From assembly GCF_900106745.1 (NCBI RefSeq), contig NZ_FNNV01000007.1:186001-250000 (forward strand): 64,000 nucleotides of DNA, read 5' to 3'. Of the stretch, positions 34,024 through 42,815 are shown one piece after another. Below the pieces are notes generated by a model, which made no database searches, was not told the origin of the DNA, and worked only from the letters and a program-made list of their open reading frames with translations. The translations under genes were made by a program, and so were the position numbers. The first letter of the stretch is position 1. Each line of letters begins with the position of its first letter. The stretch is from Paenibacillus sp. CF384. Lineage in GTDB: Bacteria; Bacillota; Bacilli; Paenibacillales; Paenibacillaceae.

Positions 34024-34109
34024 AACAATCACCTCTTCTTCCGTATAACTTGTTTCCCTTGCTTGATACTGGTTTAACCGGGTTGGTTAGGGTTGAAACA
34101 CCTGCATGG

Positions 34110-34137
34110 CAAAAAAACCCACCATAATCGGTGGGCT
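34110..34137 (-). terminator. Terminator of the FAD monooxygenase gene
   Basis: CCCACC pairs with GGTGGG on the minus strand, followed by seven T. Confidence 0.8.
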
Positions 34138-34251
34138 TTACGGCTATTAATCGAAGGGATTTTTTCGAACTATTTTACAACAAAATGAGCTTGTTTCAGA
34201 TCTGCCCAAGCGGTGTAAAAATGCTCAAAGTTAAGAACGCAGGTCCCGCAC

Positions 34252-35229
34252 TTACAGATCGTTCCCTGTTTGCGAATTTCTTTCGCGAATGGCTTTTTCC
34301 GTTCTTGGGACTAGAAAGTCTACGAACATTGCAGCGTTGGCTTGCACTTCCTCGATAAAAGGACGAAAGCTCTTGTCGTATTCTTGGAACGCAAGCTCAT
34401 AATCGCCCTGACAGTTTTGGAAAGCATCAGCTAAAGCGGCCGCCCCGTCTATTGCAAGCGATCCTCCCATTCCGGCAGCCGGGGAGGCGCAATATCCTGC
34501 ATCGCCGACTAGCGCTACTCGGCCTTTTATCCACGACAGCATCTTCATTTGGCACAGCTTGTCGAAGTAAAACGTTGTCGAGTTCTTCACTTCTTCCAGC
34601 AACTCCGGCATGCGCCAGCCCATTCCTGCCCTTCCCGGTTCATTGTACACTTGCGTCGTATTCTCTCGAATCAACAGCTTATCCACGATCGTAATGGAAA
34701 AATACGTTTCAAGGAAATGCGAGAAATCCGTTTCCTCGCCGAAGCTATATTTTCTGACAGCCGAATGAATGCCATCGCAGTCAAATACCAGGTCATACGT
34801 TCGCTTCTCGCCCCTTTTAAAAGCTACTTCGACGCCGTTAGCTTCTTCCTTCAACGACGTTATGCTATCTCCGAAAATAAATGCGACATCATCCTTGATC
34901 GCCTCGAACATAATATTCAGCAGGACATCTCGCTCGATTTCATATTCATCATCGATAATCTGCTCGCGGATTACCATTCTTTCGGTGACATCTTCAGCAT
35001 TTCTGAATTCCATCGCTTCCATATTTAGTTTGTTGGACCGGATTTGGTCGAGTAGACCCATACGTTTCACGATGTCGACGGTATTTTCGCGGATATTTAC
35101 AGGAGTTCCACCTTTTTTAAGACCTTCGGCGATTTCAATAATGGTCACGTTATAGCCCAACCGATTCATCCAGTACGCTGTTGAGATACCGGCGAAACTC
35201 GCCCCGCTAACTAAGATATTCTTCTTCAT
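34252..35229 (-). CDS. FAD-dependent monooxygenase, apparently internally shortened
   Basis: A 325-residue flavoprotein of the PHBH/TetX-like class: NILVSGASFAGISTAYWMN at the N-terminus, DLVFDCDGIHSAVRK in the middle and VALVGDAGYCASPAAGMGGS for FAD binding. Relatives are nearer 370-400 residues. The sequence passes from the strand ending NEPGR straight into MGWRMPELLEEV, where I would expect roughly 50 more residues of the substrate domain. The frame is open throughout, so this is an in-frame loss rather than a frameshift. Activity is therefore doubtful. Start ATG at 35229 after GGGGAGATTG. Confidence 0.78.
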   Translation of the reverse strand: MKKNILVSGASFAGISTAYWMNRLGYNVTIIEIAEGLKKGGTPVNIRENTVDIVKRMGLLDQIRSNKLNMEAMEFRNAEDVTERMVIREQIIDDEYEIERDVLLNIMFEAIKDDVAFIFGDSITSLKEEANGVEVAFKRGEKRTYDLVFDCDGIHSAVRKYSFGEETDFSHFLETYFSITIVDKLLIRENTTQVYNEPGRAGMGWRMPELLEEVKNSTTFYFDKLCQMKMLSWIKGRVALVGDAGYCASPAAGMGGSLAIDGAAALADAFQNCQGDYELAFQEYDKSFRPFIEEVQANAAMFVDFLVPRTEKAIRERNSQTGNDL

Positions 35230-35361
35230 CATCAATCTCCCCACTTCGTATAACGTTGATGTTGTATAGGGTACGATAGGATTATGAACTGAATATTAAC
35301 ATTATCGAGTAGAGCCATTCGACATGAATATCTTGATTAAATGAAAGGGGGTCACGCTTGC

Positions 35362-36081
35362 ATGTGGATAGACTACACGAAGGATTCATTGCTGATTGCA
35401 GGAAGGATCGCGACGATTTACCCTCTTATGTTAGTGATTGGATTAATCATGGGGAAACGCTCTCTGGGTGAATTGCCCGTATTCGATTTTCTAGTCATTC
35501 TTTCTTTGGGATCCGTCATCGGGGCTGATATTGCCGATCCGAGCGTTAACCACATCCATATCGCAATCGCAATCATATTGATCGGTCTACTGCAGCGGAT
35601 CGTTTCCTCGCTTTCAATCAAGTGGAGGAAGTTCGGGAAGCTCATTTCGTTCGAACCGACCGTCGTCGTACATCAAGGAAACTTACTGGTTCATAACCTC
35701 AAGAGAGCACGGTATTCCATCGATAACATTCTTCAGATGCTGCGCGAGAAGGACATCTTTCATCTGGCCGACGTCGAATTCGCCGTACTGGAGGCTAACG
35801 GTAAATTAACCGCATACAAGAAGAGTCCCAAATCCGCGCCTACCTTGGAAGAGCTAGGTCTGATCAGAATGCAGAGCGACTTGTCCTATCCCCTCATCGT
35901 AGAAGGGACCTTATACCGAGATACGCTTACTTATATCAAGAAAGATACCGCCTGGCTGAATTCGCAACTACATGCGAAAAGCATTCGCCAAGACGATATC
36001 TTTTATGCCTCCGTCGATGACCAAGGTAACATTTACATTTCCGATGCGACGCTTGTGAATCCGCCGCCTATTCGGCATTAG
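35362..36081 (+). CDS. DUF421/YetF-type membrane protein
   Basis: A 239-residue protein with two to three N-terminal transmembrane helices (LLIAGRIATIYPLMLVIGLI, then DFLVILSLGSVIGADIADP) and two cytoplasmic DUF421/DUF3290-like domains with FEPTVVVHQGNL and LREKDIFHLADVEFAVLEANG. Family members occur in spore-formers; function is poorly known. Start at 35362, 10 bp after AAAGGGGG. It converges on the ABC-F gene with only 10 bp between and no obvious terminator. Confidence 0.83.
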   Translation: MWIDYTKDSLLIAGRIATIYPLMLVIGLIMGKRSLGELPVFDFLVILSLGSVIGADIADPSVNHIHIAIAIILIGLLQRIVSSLSIKWRKFGKLISFEPTVVVHQGNLLVHNLKRARYSIDNILQMLREKDIFHLADVEFAVLEANGKLTAYKKSPKSAPTLEELGLIRMQSDLSYPLIVEGTLYRDTLTYIKKDTAWLNSQLHAKSIRQDDIFYASVDDQGNIYISDATLVNPPPIRH

Positions 36082-36091
36082 TCGATTGTAC

Positions 36092-37831
36092 TTAAAACAG
36101 CTTTATCAGCCCTTCCAGCTCATCAACCAATCCTTTGGCAAGTTCAAAATTAGTCTCTTTTAAAGCCAATTCTATTTTCATTTCAACTGATCTCTTGTTT
36201 TGTTCCTTTTCTAGATAGTCTTTATCAAAATGACTAGCATAAATCATCTCTCTGAAATGGTGCATACTCATTTTTCTGATCTTCTTATCTTCAATAATTA
36301 GCACATAATCCATGCCATTTACAACAGAATAGAAATCATGAGAAATCATGACAATCGCGCCTTGATACTCTGCAATGGCCTTCTCGAGTGCTAGTTGCGT
36401 ATAGGTGTCTAAATGGCTTGTCGGTTCATCAAGAAGCAATACGTTTGCTTTACTGGCAGCAACTTTAGCCAATTGAAGGATGTTCTTTTCTCCACCCGAT
36501 AAAGATTTTATCTTTTGATTAACGATTTCGCCTTCAAAACCATAGTCCAAAAGATACGTTCTAATCTCATCATAAGTGTTAAACCCGGCATCGATAAATT
36601 CTTCGAGTATGGTATTCGAATCCTTCAGCATTTCACCTTGAATCTGAGATAAATAAGCTACTTTTGCATCAGCATGGATTTCAATGGAAGCTTGATTGTT
36701 GTTAAAGATATCTCGGAGTAAAGTCGTTTTCCCGGTACCGTTTGGACCAATAATGGCCACTTTATCCGTAGATTTGATCGCAAAGTTAACATTGTCTAGC
36801 AGCAGCTCATCAAAGGCAACACTATAATTATTAACATTTACAACAATGGTGTCTTCCATTAGATTATCCGCGCCAAAGCTGATAGTCGGCTGTTTGATTT
36901 CAACGAAAGGCGCCTTAATTCTACGCGCTTCCAATCTTTCTTGAAATCTAACTCTCGCTTTTAACGCTCTGCCTCTGGATGCTTCTGAATTATAAGTTGC
37001 GATTACTCTAAGATTGTTAATGATGGTGTCGTTTCTCTCAATCTCTTCCTGTTCGGCGACTGCGATTTCTTGCAACTCGACCTTAGTCTGAAGTAAGGAG
37101 AAGGTATATTCCAAATAGCGCCCGTCAAACTCTTGGATCTCCGTGTTTTCGAGGTGTATGATTTTGTTGAAACAATGATTCAATAGATAGCGGTTGTGCG
37201 TAACAACCAGCAGCATTCCTTTGTGACCATTAATCAGTTTTTTAAGCGCATTGAGGTTTTCGAAGTCTAGAAATACATCCGGCTCGTCCATGATCATGAG
37301 ATCGGGACGATTAAGCATTTCCTTCATCACTTGAATCAGCTTGAATTCCCCGCCGCTCAGATCAGATACCTTATGATCTTTCAGCTTCATCAGGCCTGCT
37401 AGATTTAGTTTCTTATTGATATGGCTTTCGTAATCATCCCCGCCGATGGCATCAAATGCATCTAGAGCGAATTGATACTTTTCTAATAACGCGTCCATAT
37501 CCGAAGTCGTTTCCATTTCCGTACAAATAGAGGCAATTTCATTTTGTATGTTATTAAAAGGTTCCGCAATATATTCAAAAACGGTTGTTTCTTTCGTGTT
37601 GTCTAGCTCCGAGAACTGACTTACATATCCAATTGTGCAACCGGGGTCCATCTCTAATTTGCCATCGAACAGATATTTCTCCGGATCCATCAGGATATCA
37701 ATCAAGGTACTTTTACCACTGCCGCTTGTTCCTATGAAAGCGCAATGTTGTGCCTCTTCTAGCGTAAATGTAATATCGTTATAGAGTTCTTTGTGCGGAA
37801 ATGAGAAGGATAAGCGTTCCACTTTTATCAT
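36092..37831 (-). CDS. ABC-F family ATPase, possible ribosome-protection protein
   Basis: A 579-residue soluble protein with two ATPase domains and no membrane segment. Walker A motifs GTSGSGKS (about residue 34) and GPNGTGKT (about 356), signatures LSGGE at both sites, Walker B MIMDEPD and LLLDEPTSH, and the ABC-F linker with a charged helical hairpin (residues about 245-300). ABC-F proteins act on ribosomes; some confer resistance to drugs such as lincosamides or pleuromutilins. Base composition is visibly more AT-rich than its flanks, hinting at transfer. A short upstream ORF in its leader resembles attenuation seen in resistance ABC-F genes. Confidence 0.85.
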   Translation of the reverse strand: MIKVERLSFSFPHKELYNDITFTLEEAQHCAFIGTSGSGKSTLIDILMDPEKYLFDGKLEMDPGCTIGYVSQFSELDNTKETTVFEYIAEPFNNIQNEIASICTEMETTSDMDALLEKYQFALDAFDAIGGDDYESHINKKLNLAGLMKLKDHKVSDLSGGEFKLIQVMKEMLNRPDLMIMDEPDVFLDFENLNALKKLINGHKGMLLVVTHNRYLLNHCFNKIIHLENTEIQEFDGRYLEYTFSLLQTKVELQEIAVAEQEEIERNDTIINNLRVIATYNSEASRGRALKARVRFQERLEARRIKAPFVEIKQPTISFGADNLMEDTIVVNVNNYSVAFDELLLDNVNFAIKSTDKVAIIGPNGTGKTTLLRDIFNNNQASIEIHADAKVAYLSQIQGEMLKDSNTILEEFIDAGFNTYDEIRTYLLDYGFEGEIVNQKIKSLSGGEKNILQLAKVAASKANVLLLDEPTSHLDTYTQLALEKAIAEYQGAIVMISHDFYSVVNGMDYVLIIEDKKIRKMSMHHFREMIYASHFDKDYLEKEQNKRSVEMKIELALKETNFELAKGLVDELEGLIKLF

Positions 37832-37857
37832 AGTGTTACCTTTCTTGATAACTAAAG

Positions 37858-37881
37858 TTAGTTGTATTGGAAAACATACAT
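37858..37881 (-). CDS. Possible 7-residue leader peptide of the ABC-F gene
   Basis: ATG-initiated MYVFQYN and stop, in the leader 27 bp before the ABC-F start. Its ribosome site is weak. It is only suggestive because translated leaders regulate several ribosome-protection ABC-F genes. Confidence 0.2.
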   Translation of the reverse strand: MYVFQYN

Positions 37882-37899
37882 GATGCGTTTACCGTTGTA

Positions 37900-37928
37900 A
37901 GAGTAACACTGTTTACCACCAACATCAA
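37900..37928 (-). promoter_or_regulatory. Promoter of the ABC-F gene
   Basis: TTGATG (37923-37928), 17 bp, TACTCT (37900-37905), just after the terminator of the upstream operon. Confidence 0.55.
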
Positions 37929-37956
37929 TCGGATTTGTATCCCATCCCTTGGGAGT

Positions 37957-37990
37957 AAAGACAAAACCACTCCCGACAAGGAGTGGTTTC
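37957..37990 (-). terminator. Terminator of the glycosidase operon
   Basis: AAACCACTCC pairs with GGGAGTGGTTT, followed by TGTCTTT on the minus strand. Confidence 0.8.
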
Positions 37991-37997
37991 TTCGTTC

Positions 37998-40550
37998 TTA
38001 TTCATCTGCCGTAATCGCAAAGCCGTAGATATGAACCGCCCGGCCTTGATCATTATATAGACGCAATGTATTGTTACCTGCTTGCATCCGGATGCGAATT
38101 TCACGCTGATCTTTAACATCCCAAGTAGGGAAACCCCAACCTGCCGTGTTATGCAGATTCGTTCTGTATGTGCCAGCTCCTCCGTTCACTTCTACGCTGA
38201 GATCTCTGCTTTCCCCTGCGCAGTAGTCGAAGCGCATTAAATAGTAGCCATCCTTAGGCAGCACAATGTGGTCAAACTTAAGCTCGCCTCCGTTACCAAG
38301 ACCTGTAACCTTCTCGCCGCCTGACGCATCCCGAACAAATTCTGCGCCGCCGCTCAGGCTGCCTTTCCCCACAGGAATATACCATTCTTTCTGCGGTTTG
38401 TTATCGATAATATGGATTCTTTCCAAAGCGGGCACAGCTCCTGCAATACGTTCGATAATCAACGCGCTCTCGCCGCCGGCGAAGGGAAATACCACGTCTT
38501 TGGTAAGGAATATTTTATTAGAGCCGCTTTGCGGCATTTCCATGTCCACCTTGTTGATTCCGTCGCTTACACGCAGTGTCCAAGGCTCCTTGGCTGCATA
38601 GAACAGCCTTATGGTTTGGGCTTCGGCGGTTGTATTTACAGAAAATCCAACACTGCCATTCAGCAATACGGCTTCCTGTTCATTCTCATACACTACGGGC
38701 TCGCTTCCTTGCAGCGTTCGTGCCGCTTGCGCCGAATATTCCGTTCTTGCTTCGCTCATATAACCGGAAGCAATGCCTTTCGGCAATGGCATAATCTCTT
38801 TGGCGATATAAATGCCTGCGCCGCCGCTCTTTAGAAGCGGAAGTTCTATCACCGTCTTGGTATTCACGTTGCAGCGCCTTACTTTCATCATTTCGCCGCT
38901 GGAGTCATCCTCGTAAATTTCGGCTACGAACTCGCCTTCGGGCAGGAAATCCATGTTCAGACGCAGAATCATGGCTTCGTCCGTAATGCAGCCAATCAAC
39001 CAGTCTTCTTTCGAGCGGCGCATGATGGCTGCATGATGACCGGGGAATCCGGATAGCACCTTCACTTCATCGTAAGCGGGCTTCATGCGGCGTAAGAAAT
39101 CCGTCCCTCTCCACGCTTCCAGATAATATATAGAAGCGGCAACATGCGAAGCGCCGGATTCGAATACAACGGAAAGCGCCATTTGATGCGCTAACGTCGT
39201 ATTTCGGTTAGTGTTCGAGAATCCGGTCGGCGTATAATCCATCGGACCGACCACATTGCGCGTGAACGGAACCGTACAATTGTGTCGCGCGTCCGGCAAC
39301 CCGCTCCACATATAATGTTCAAGACCCAAGATCCCTTCCGCCGTCATAAAATTCGGCCATGTGCGCCCTTCGCCCATGCATTTGGTTGCCCCGTGGAAAT
39401 TAATCATCAACCGATGCTCGGTCATCATATCGGCAATCATCTCGTATTGCCACATCGTGTGCTGGGAATCATTCTGGAAGAAGTCCACCTTGAGACCATC
39501 TACCCCGCAGCTTGCCCAGAGCGAAATTTTCTCCCGTGCCGTTTCAGGCGTATCGATATACTGCATGGCGCTCCAGAGCCATACGACAATCCCCTTCGAA
39601 TGGGCATAATCGCACAACTCTTTCAGCCACGTAATATCCCAGTCCGCATCCACGGTGAGTCCTTCGAATCCGATCCCTGCCGCAAAATCCACATAACGCT
39701 TCTGCTCCGTGTACAGCTGTGCGCTATTCATGTATTCCCACCAAGCCCATAAACAACGCCCCGGTTTGATCCAGCTTGTGTCTTCGATTACGGAAGGCGG
39801 ATTCAAGTTATAGTTGATTGTCGTATTCACCAATTCGTTTAAGTCGTCCGTCGCCACGATAACGCGCCAAGGAGAGGAGAACGGCAGCTTACAGGAGAGC
39901 GGCTTTCCCTTTTCCTCCGGGGCGAACTCCAAAGACATGCTGCGGCCTTCGGTTCCACGCAAGTGAGAAGAACAATAGCTGCCGTTCGTGTTATACACCT
40001 GCGCTTCCGTAAGCATGACCCAACCGCCATTGTCGGCGTGGAATACGCTTGGCATTCCATAATCCCTGCCCGCTTTGTCTTCCCATCCGGTATGGTCATA
40101 GGTAGCCTCATAACTGCTGGTCAAATGCTGCAACCATAAGTCGTCGTAGCCCTCTGCCAAGTTGAAATCCGTTGCTTCGCGCATGACTTTCATAGGCTGT
40201 TCTGCATCGGACAGGACTTGATAGCGGAAAGCAGCACCATCTTCATAAGCACGCGCGCACAGGACGAACGTATACGCGCCACACTCAAACGCTAACGTCA
40301 TCTCATTCGCATGATTCGTATAAGCTTCCTTCTTTCCCGCTGGTAACGAATAGGTCTCGTCGATAACGGTACGTGCTTCCTTTACAAAACGAAAAGCTTT
40401 CGTGAAATTGGCCAAATCGCTTTCGAACCCGAGCTTGCTTGGCCCGATTACCGCTTTGCCATTGCGTTCGACCTCGTACCGTAACTCTTTATCTGAATTT
40501 TCAAAAATCGTTATGCAGACGGCATGATTAGGCGAATATAGTTTCCACAT
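37998..40550 (-). CDS. Glycoside hydrolase family 97 protein with C-terminal carbohydrate-binding-like domain
   Basis: An 850-residue cytoplasmic protein (no signal peptide). Residues about 10-270 form the GH97-type N-terminal beta-sandwich, and residues 270-560 the barrel with TVDADWDITWLKE, DGLKVDFFQND and MINFHGATKCMGEGRTWPN, all typical GH97 motifs. The C-terminal 130 residues look like a CBM35-type beta-sandwich. GH97 enzymes are alpha-glucosidases or alpha-galactosidases; which one applies is not settled here. The ATG at 40550 (AGGAG upstream) is preferred over one at 40589. Last gene of the operon with GH36 and the importer. Confidence 0.85.
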   Translation of the reverse strand: MWKLYSPNHAVCITIFENSDKELRYEVERNGKAVIGPSKLGFESDLANFTKAFRFVKEARTVIDETYSLPAGKKEAYTNHANEMTLAFECGAYTFVLCARAYEDGAAFRYQVLSDAEQPMKVMREATDFNLAEGYDDLWLQHLTSSYEATYDHTGWEDKAGRDYGMPSVFHADNGGWVMLTEAQVYNTNGSYCSSHLRGTEGRSMSLEFAPEEKGKPLSCKLPFSSPWRVIVATDDLNELVNTTINYNLNPPSVIEDTSWIKPGRCLWAWWEYMNSAQLYTEQKRYVDFAAGIGFEGLTVDADWDITWLKELCDYAHSKGIVVWLWSAMQYIDTPETAREKISLWASCGVDGLKVDFFQNDSQHTMWQYEMIADMMTEHRLMINFHGATKCMGEGRTWPNFMTAEGILGLEHYMWSGLPDARHNCTVPFTRNVVGPMDYTPTGFSNTNRNTTLAHQMALSVVFESGASHVAASIYYLEAWRGTDFLRRMKPAYDEVKVLSGFPGHHAAIMRRSKEDWLIGCITDEAMILRLNMDFLPEGEFVAEIYEDDSSGEMMKVRRCNVNTKTVIELPLLKSGGAGIYIAKEIMPLPKGIASGYMSEARTEYSAQAARTLQGSEPVVYENEQEAVLLNGSVGFSVNTTAEAQTIRLFYAAKEPWTLRVSDGINKVDMEMPQSGSNKIFLTKDVVFPFAGGESALIIERIAGAVPALERIHIIDNKPQKEWYIPVGKGSLSGGAEFVRDASGGEKVTGLGNGGELKFDHIVLPKDGYYLMRFDYCAGESRDLSVEVNGGAGTYRTNLHNTAGWGFPTWDVKDQREIRIRMQAGNNTLRLYNDQGRAVHIYGFAITADE

Positions 40551-40599
40551 AGATACAATCTCCTGTACGTCGTAATATAATTTCATCATTTAACAAACC

Positions 40600-42705
40600 C
40601 TATATCTGGCTCTCCGGCAGCAAGCGCACCATGCAACTGGCATAATCATGATTTAATGTAATAGGGAGTCCGCTGTTCATCAGAAATGCGCCGGAATAGG
40701 TCTGCTGCTGCTGCCCTTCTATTTCAACGTGATAGGAGGTTTTAGCATCCAAGCCCCTTGGGCGAACGGTAAATACGGTACGCCAGCGAGAGGGGTGATC
40801 CAAGAAGGCAAACAATACGCTTTCCTTGCCGTTCTCATACTGCAAGGCCTGCAACCCGTCCACCGGCAGCGAAGCCAAGCGGTGCAATTGCCCGAACTGA
40901 ATAATGGATCGAATTTCTTTATAGAGCGCCACGTATTTCTCCAGGATCTTCGAATCCTCTTCCGTACACTCATTCAGGTTAAGACCGATCCCAAGCGCAC
41001 CGCACATGGAGACATGCAAACGAAACAACAAAGGCATGGCACGTTTGCCGTTATTTCCGGAATCCGTTACCCAGGCACGCATATATTTGATCGGATATAG
41101 ATAGCTGTATCCTTCTTGAATAGACAAACGATCCAATGGATCCGTGTTGTCGCTTGGCCAGAATTCGTCAAAATAACGCATCGCGCCATAATCGACTCGG
41201 CCGCCGCCGCTTGCGCAAGCCTCCCACTCTACCTCGGGATGCAGCTCTCTCAACGACTGAATAATATGGTAAAATGCCGCCGTGTGCCGGTACCAGATGC
41301 TTTTGAATTCATGACGGTCCAAGATCGCGGAAGCAACCTCGCTCAACCCTCGGTTCATATCCCATTTGATATAGGAGATGTCATTCTCCGCAAGCAAGCG
41401 ATCGATTTCGCCGATGATATAATCTTGTACATCCCGCCTTGTAAGATCCAGCATATATTGATAGCGGCCTTCCATCACCGGACGACTTGCGTAGCGGTAC
41501 ACCCAGTCGGGATGCTTGCGATACAATTCACTATCGGGGTTGACCATTTCCGGCTCGATCCACAAACCGAATCGCATGCCGTAGCTCTTCAGCCTCTGCG
41601 TCAGCGGTGCAAGTCCGTTAGGAAACTTTACTGCGTTTACTTGCCAATCTCCCAAGCCGGCATGGTCGTCGCTGCGCTGTCCGAACCAACCGTCGTCCAT
41701 GACGAATAGCTCTACACCGATTTGTGCGGCCTTGTCGATAAGCTCGAGCTGCGCTTGTTCATTCACATCGAAATACGTAGCCTCCCAGGAGTTATATAGA
41801 ACGGATAGAGGCTTACTCGCCAAAGGCTGCGGCATCACGTATTTTCTTGCGAATTCGCCCATTGAGTTGGACATTCTGTCGAATCCATCCGGCGAATACC
41901 CTAGATATAGAGCCGGCGTTTCCAGCGTTTCGCCCGCCTTCATCCGCCATTCAAAGTCCGTATCATTGATGCCGGCCAGAATATTTAAATACTCGTACGG
42001 CGTTTGCTCCAATATGATTTTGAAATTCCCCGACCATGCTAGCGCGCCATAATAGACTTCTCCGTAAGTTTCTCCTGCATTTTGATAGAGCATAAAGCTG
42101 GGATTTGCCACATGACCCGTTGCGCCGCGCAAACTTTCCAGCACCGTTTTTCCGCCCGTTATCTTCTGCTCGTATGCGTCGAAATCGGAGTTCCACATGC
42201 CGTTAAAGTTCTTCAGATTCCAACCCGCTCCTGGAAGCGAACACTCTCCCGAATGCAAACGTTCCACTACGACGACATCGTTGCCGCAGTTTTTTACCGT
42301 ACGCCGCTTTTCAATCACATCCACGTCTTCATACACCTTGTAATGCAAGATCATCTGAAGCGGAAACACCGTATCTTCCAAGATCACCGTGAGTTCGTCG
42401 TTCTCGATGGCGTGCTTCACATAACGATAACGAAAATCTCGCGTGCCATCGGCATAAGTGACCTTAAACGAAGTTTCTTTGAACCGCATCGTTCCGAAAG
42501 AGGAGCATTCCTCTCTCTTCACGTCATAGATGGAATGAAAACCCTGCTCCCATACATAGGGCTCATTTTTGAAATCTTCAATCGTATCGATGCGCGATCC
42601 CCAATAAAGATGCCGCAGCAGCCCTTCTCGATCCACGCTAAAGCTATACGAACAGTTTTGGGTATTCAACAAAAAGACATTGTTCTCTCCAATGAAAATA
42701 GCCAT
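40600..42705 (-). CDS. Alpha-galactosidase, glycoside hydrolase family 36
   Basis: A 701-residue cytoplasmic enzyme that removes terminal alpha-galactose from oligosaccharides such as melibiose or raffinose. The catalytic nucleophile lies in YIKWDMNRGLSE and the acid/base region in CASGGGRVDYGAM; LFVMDDGWFG and GLWIEPEMVNPDS are further GH36 hallmarks. Length fits bacterial GH36. No signal peptide, consistent with substrate import by the adjacent ABC system. AAGGAG lies before the ATG; the GH97 gene follows. Confidence 0.93.
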   Translation of the reverse strand: MAIFIGENNVFLLNTQNCSYSFSVDREGLLRHLYWGSRIDTIEDFKNEPYVWEQGFHSIYDVKREECSSFGTMRFKETSFKVTYADGTRDFRYRYVKHAIENDELTVILEDTVFPLQMILHYKVYEDVDVIEKRRTVKNCGNDVVVVERLHSGECSLPGAGWNLKNFNGMWNSDFDAYEQKITGGKTVLESLRGATGHVANPSFMLYQNAGETYGEVYYGALAWSGNFKIILEQTPYEYLNILAGINDTDFEWRMKAGETLETPALYLGYSPDGFDRMSNSMGEFARKYVMPQPLASKPLSVLYNSWEATYFDVNEQAQLELIDKAAQIGVELFVMDDGWFGQRSDDHAGLGDWQVNAVKFPNGLAPLTQRLKSYGMRFGLWIEPEMVNPDSELYRKHPDWVYRYASRPVMEGRYQYMLDLTRRDVQDYIIGEIDRLLAENDISYIKWDMNRGLSEVASAILDRHEFKSIWYRHTAAFYHIIQSLRELHPEVEWEACASGGGRVDYGAMRYFDEFWPSDNTDPLDRLSIQEGYSYLYPIKYMRAWVTDSGNNGKRAMPLLFRLHVSMCGALGIGLNLNECTEEDSKILEKYVALYKEIRSIIQFGQLHRLASLPVDGLQALQYENGKESVLFAFLDHPSRWRTVFTVRPRGLDAKTSYHVEIEGQQQQTYSGAFLMNSGLPITLNHDYASCMVRLLPESQI

Positions 42706-42748
42706 TCTCCGTCTCCTTGCAAATCGATTTCATGCTCCTGGAATACAT

Positions 42749-42779
42749 GGGGCAGAGTACGCCTGCCGCACTCTGCCCC
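42749..42779 (-). other. Intergenic stem-loop between binding protein and GH36 genes
   Basis: GGGGCAGAGT and ACTCTGCCCC form a perfect 10-bp stem without a T tract, 37 bp after the binding-protein stop. Likely an mRNA-stabilising or partial-termination element. Confidence 0.65.
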
Positions 42780-42815
42780 GTGATACAAGCGATGCTCTTC
42801 GGTATTGCTACATGC

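Noticed and set aside
37998..40589. Upstream ATG of the GH97 gene
   Set aside because: The AGGAG site and family start fit the ATG at 40550; the extra 13 residues look untranslated.
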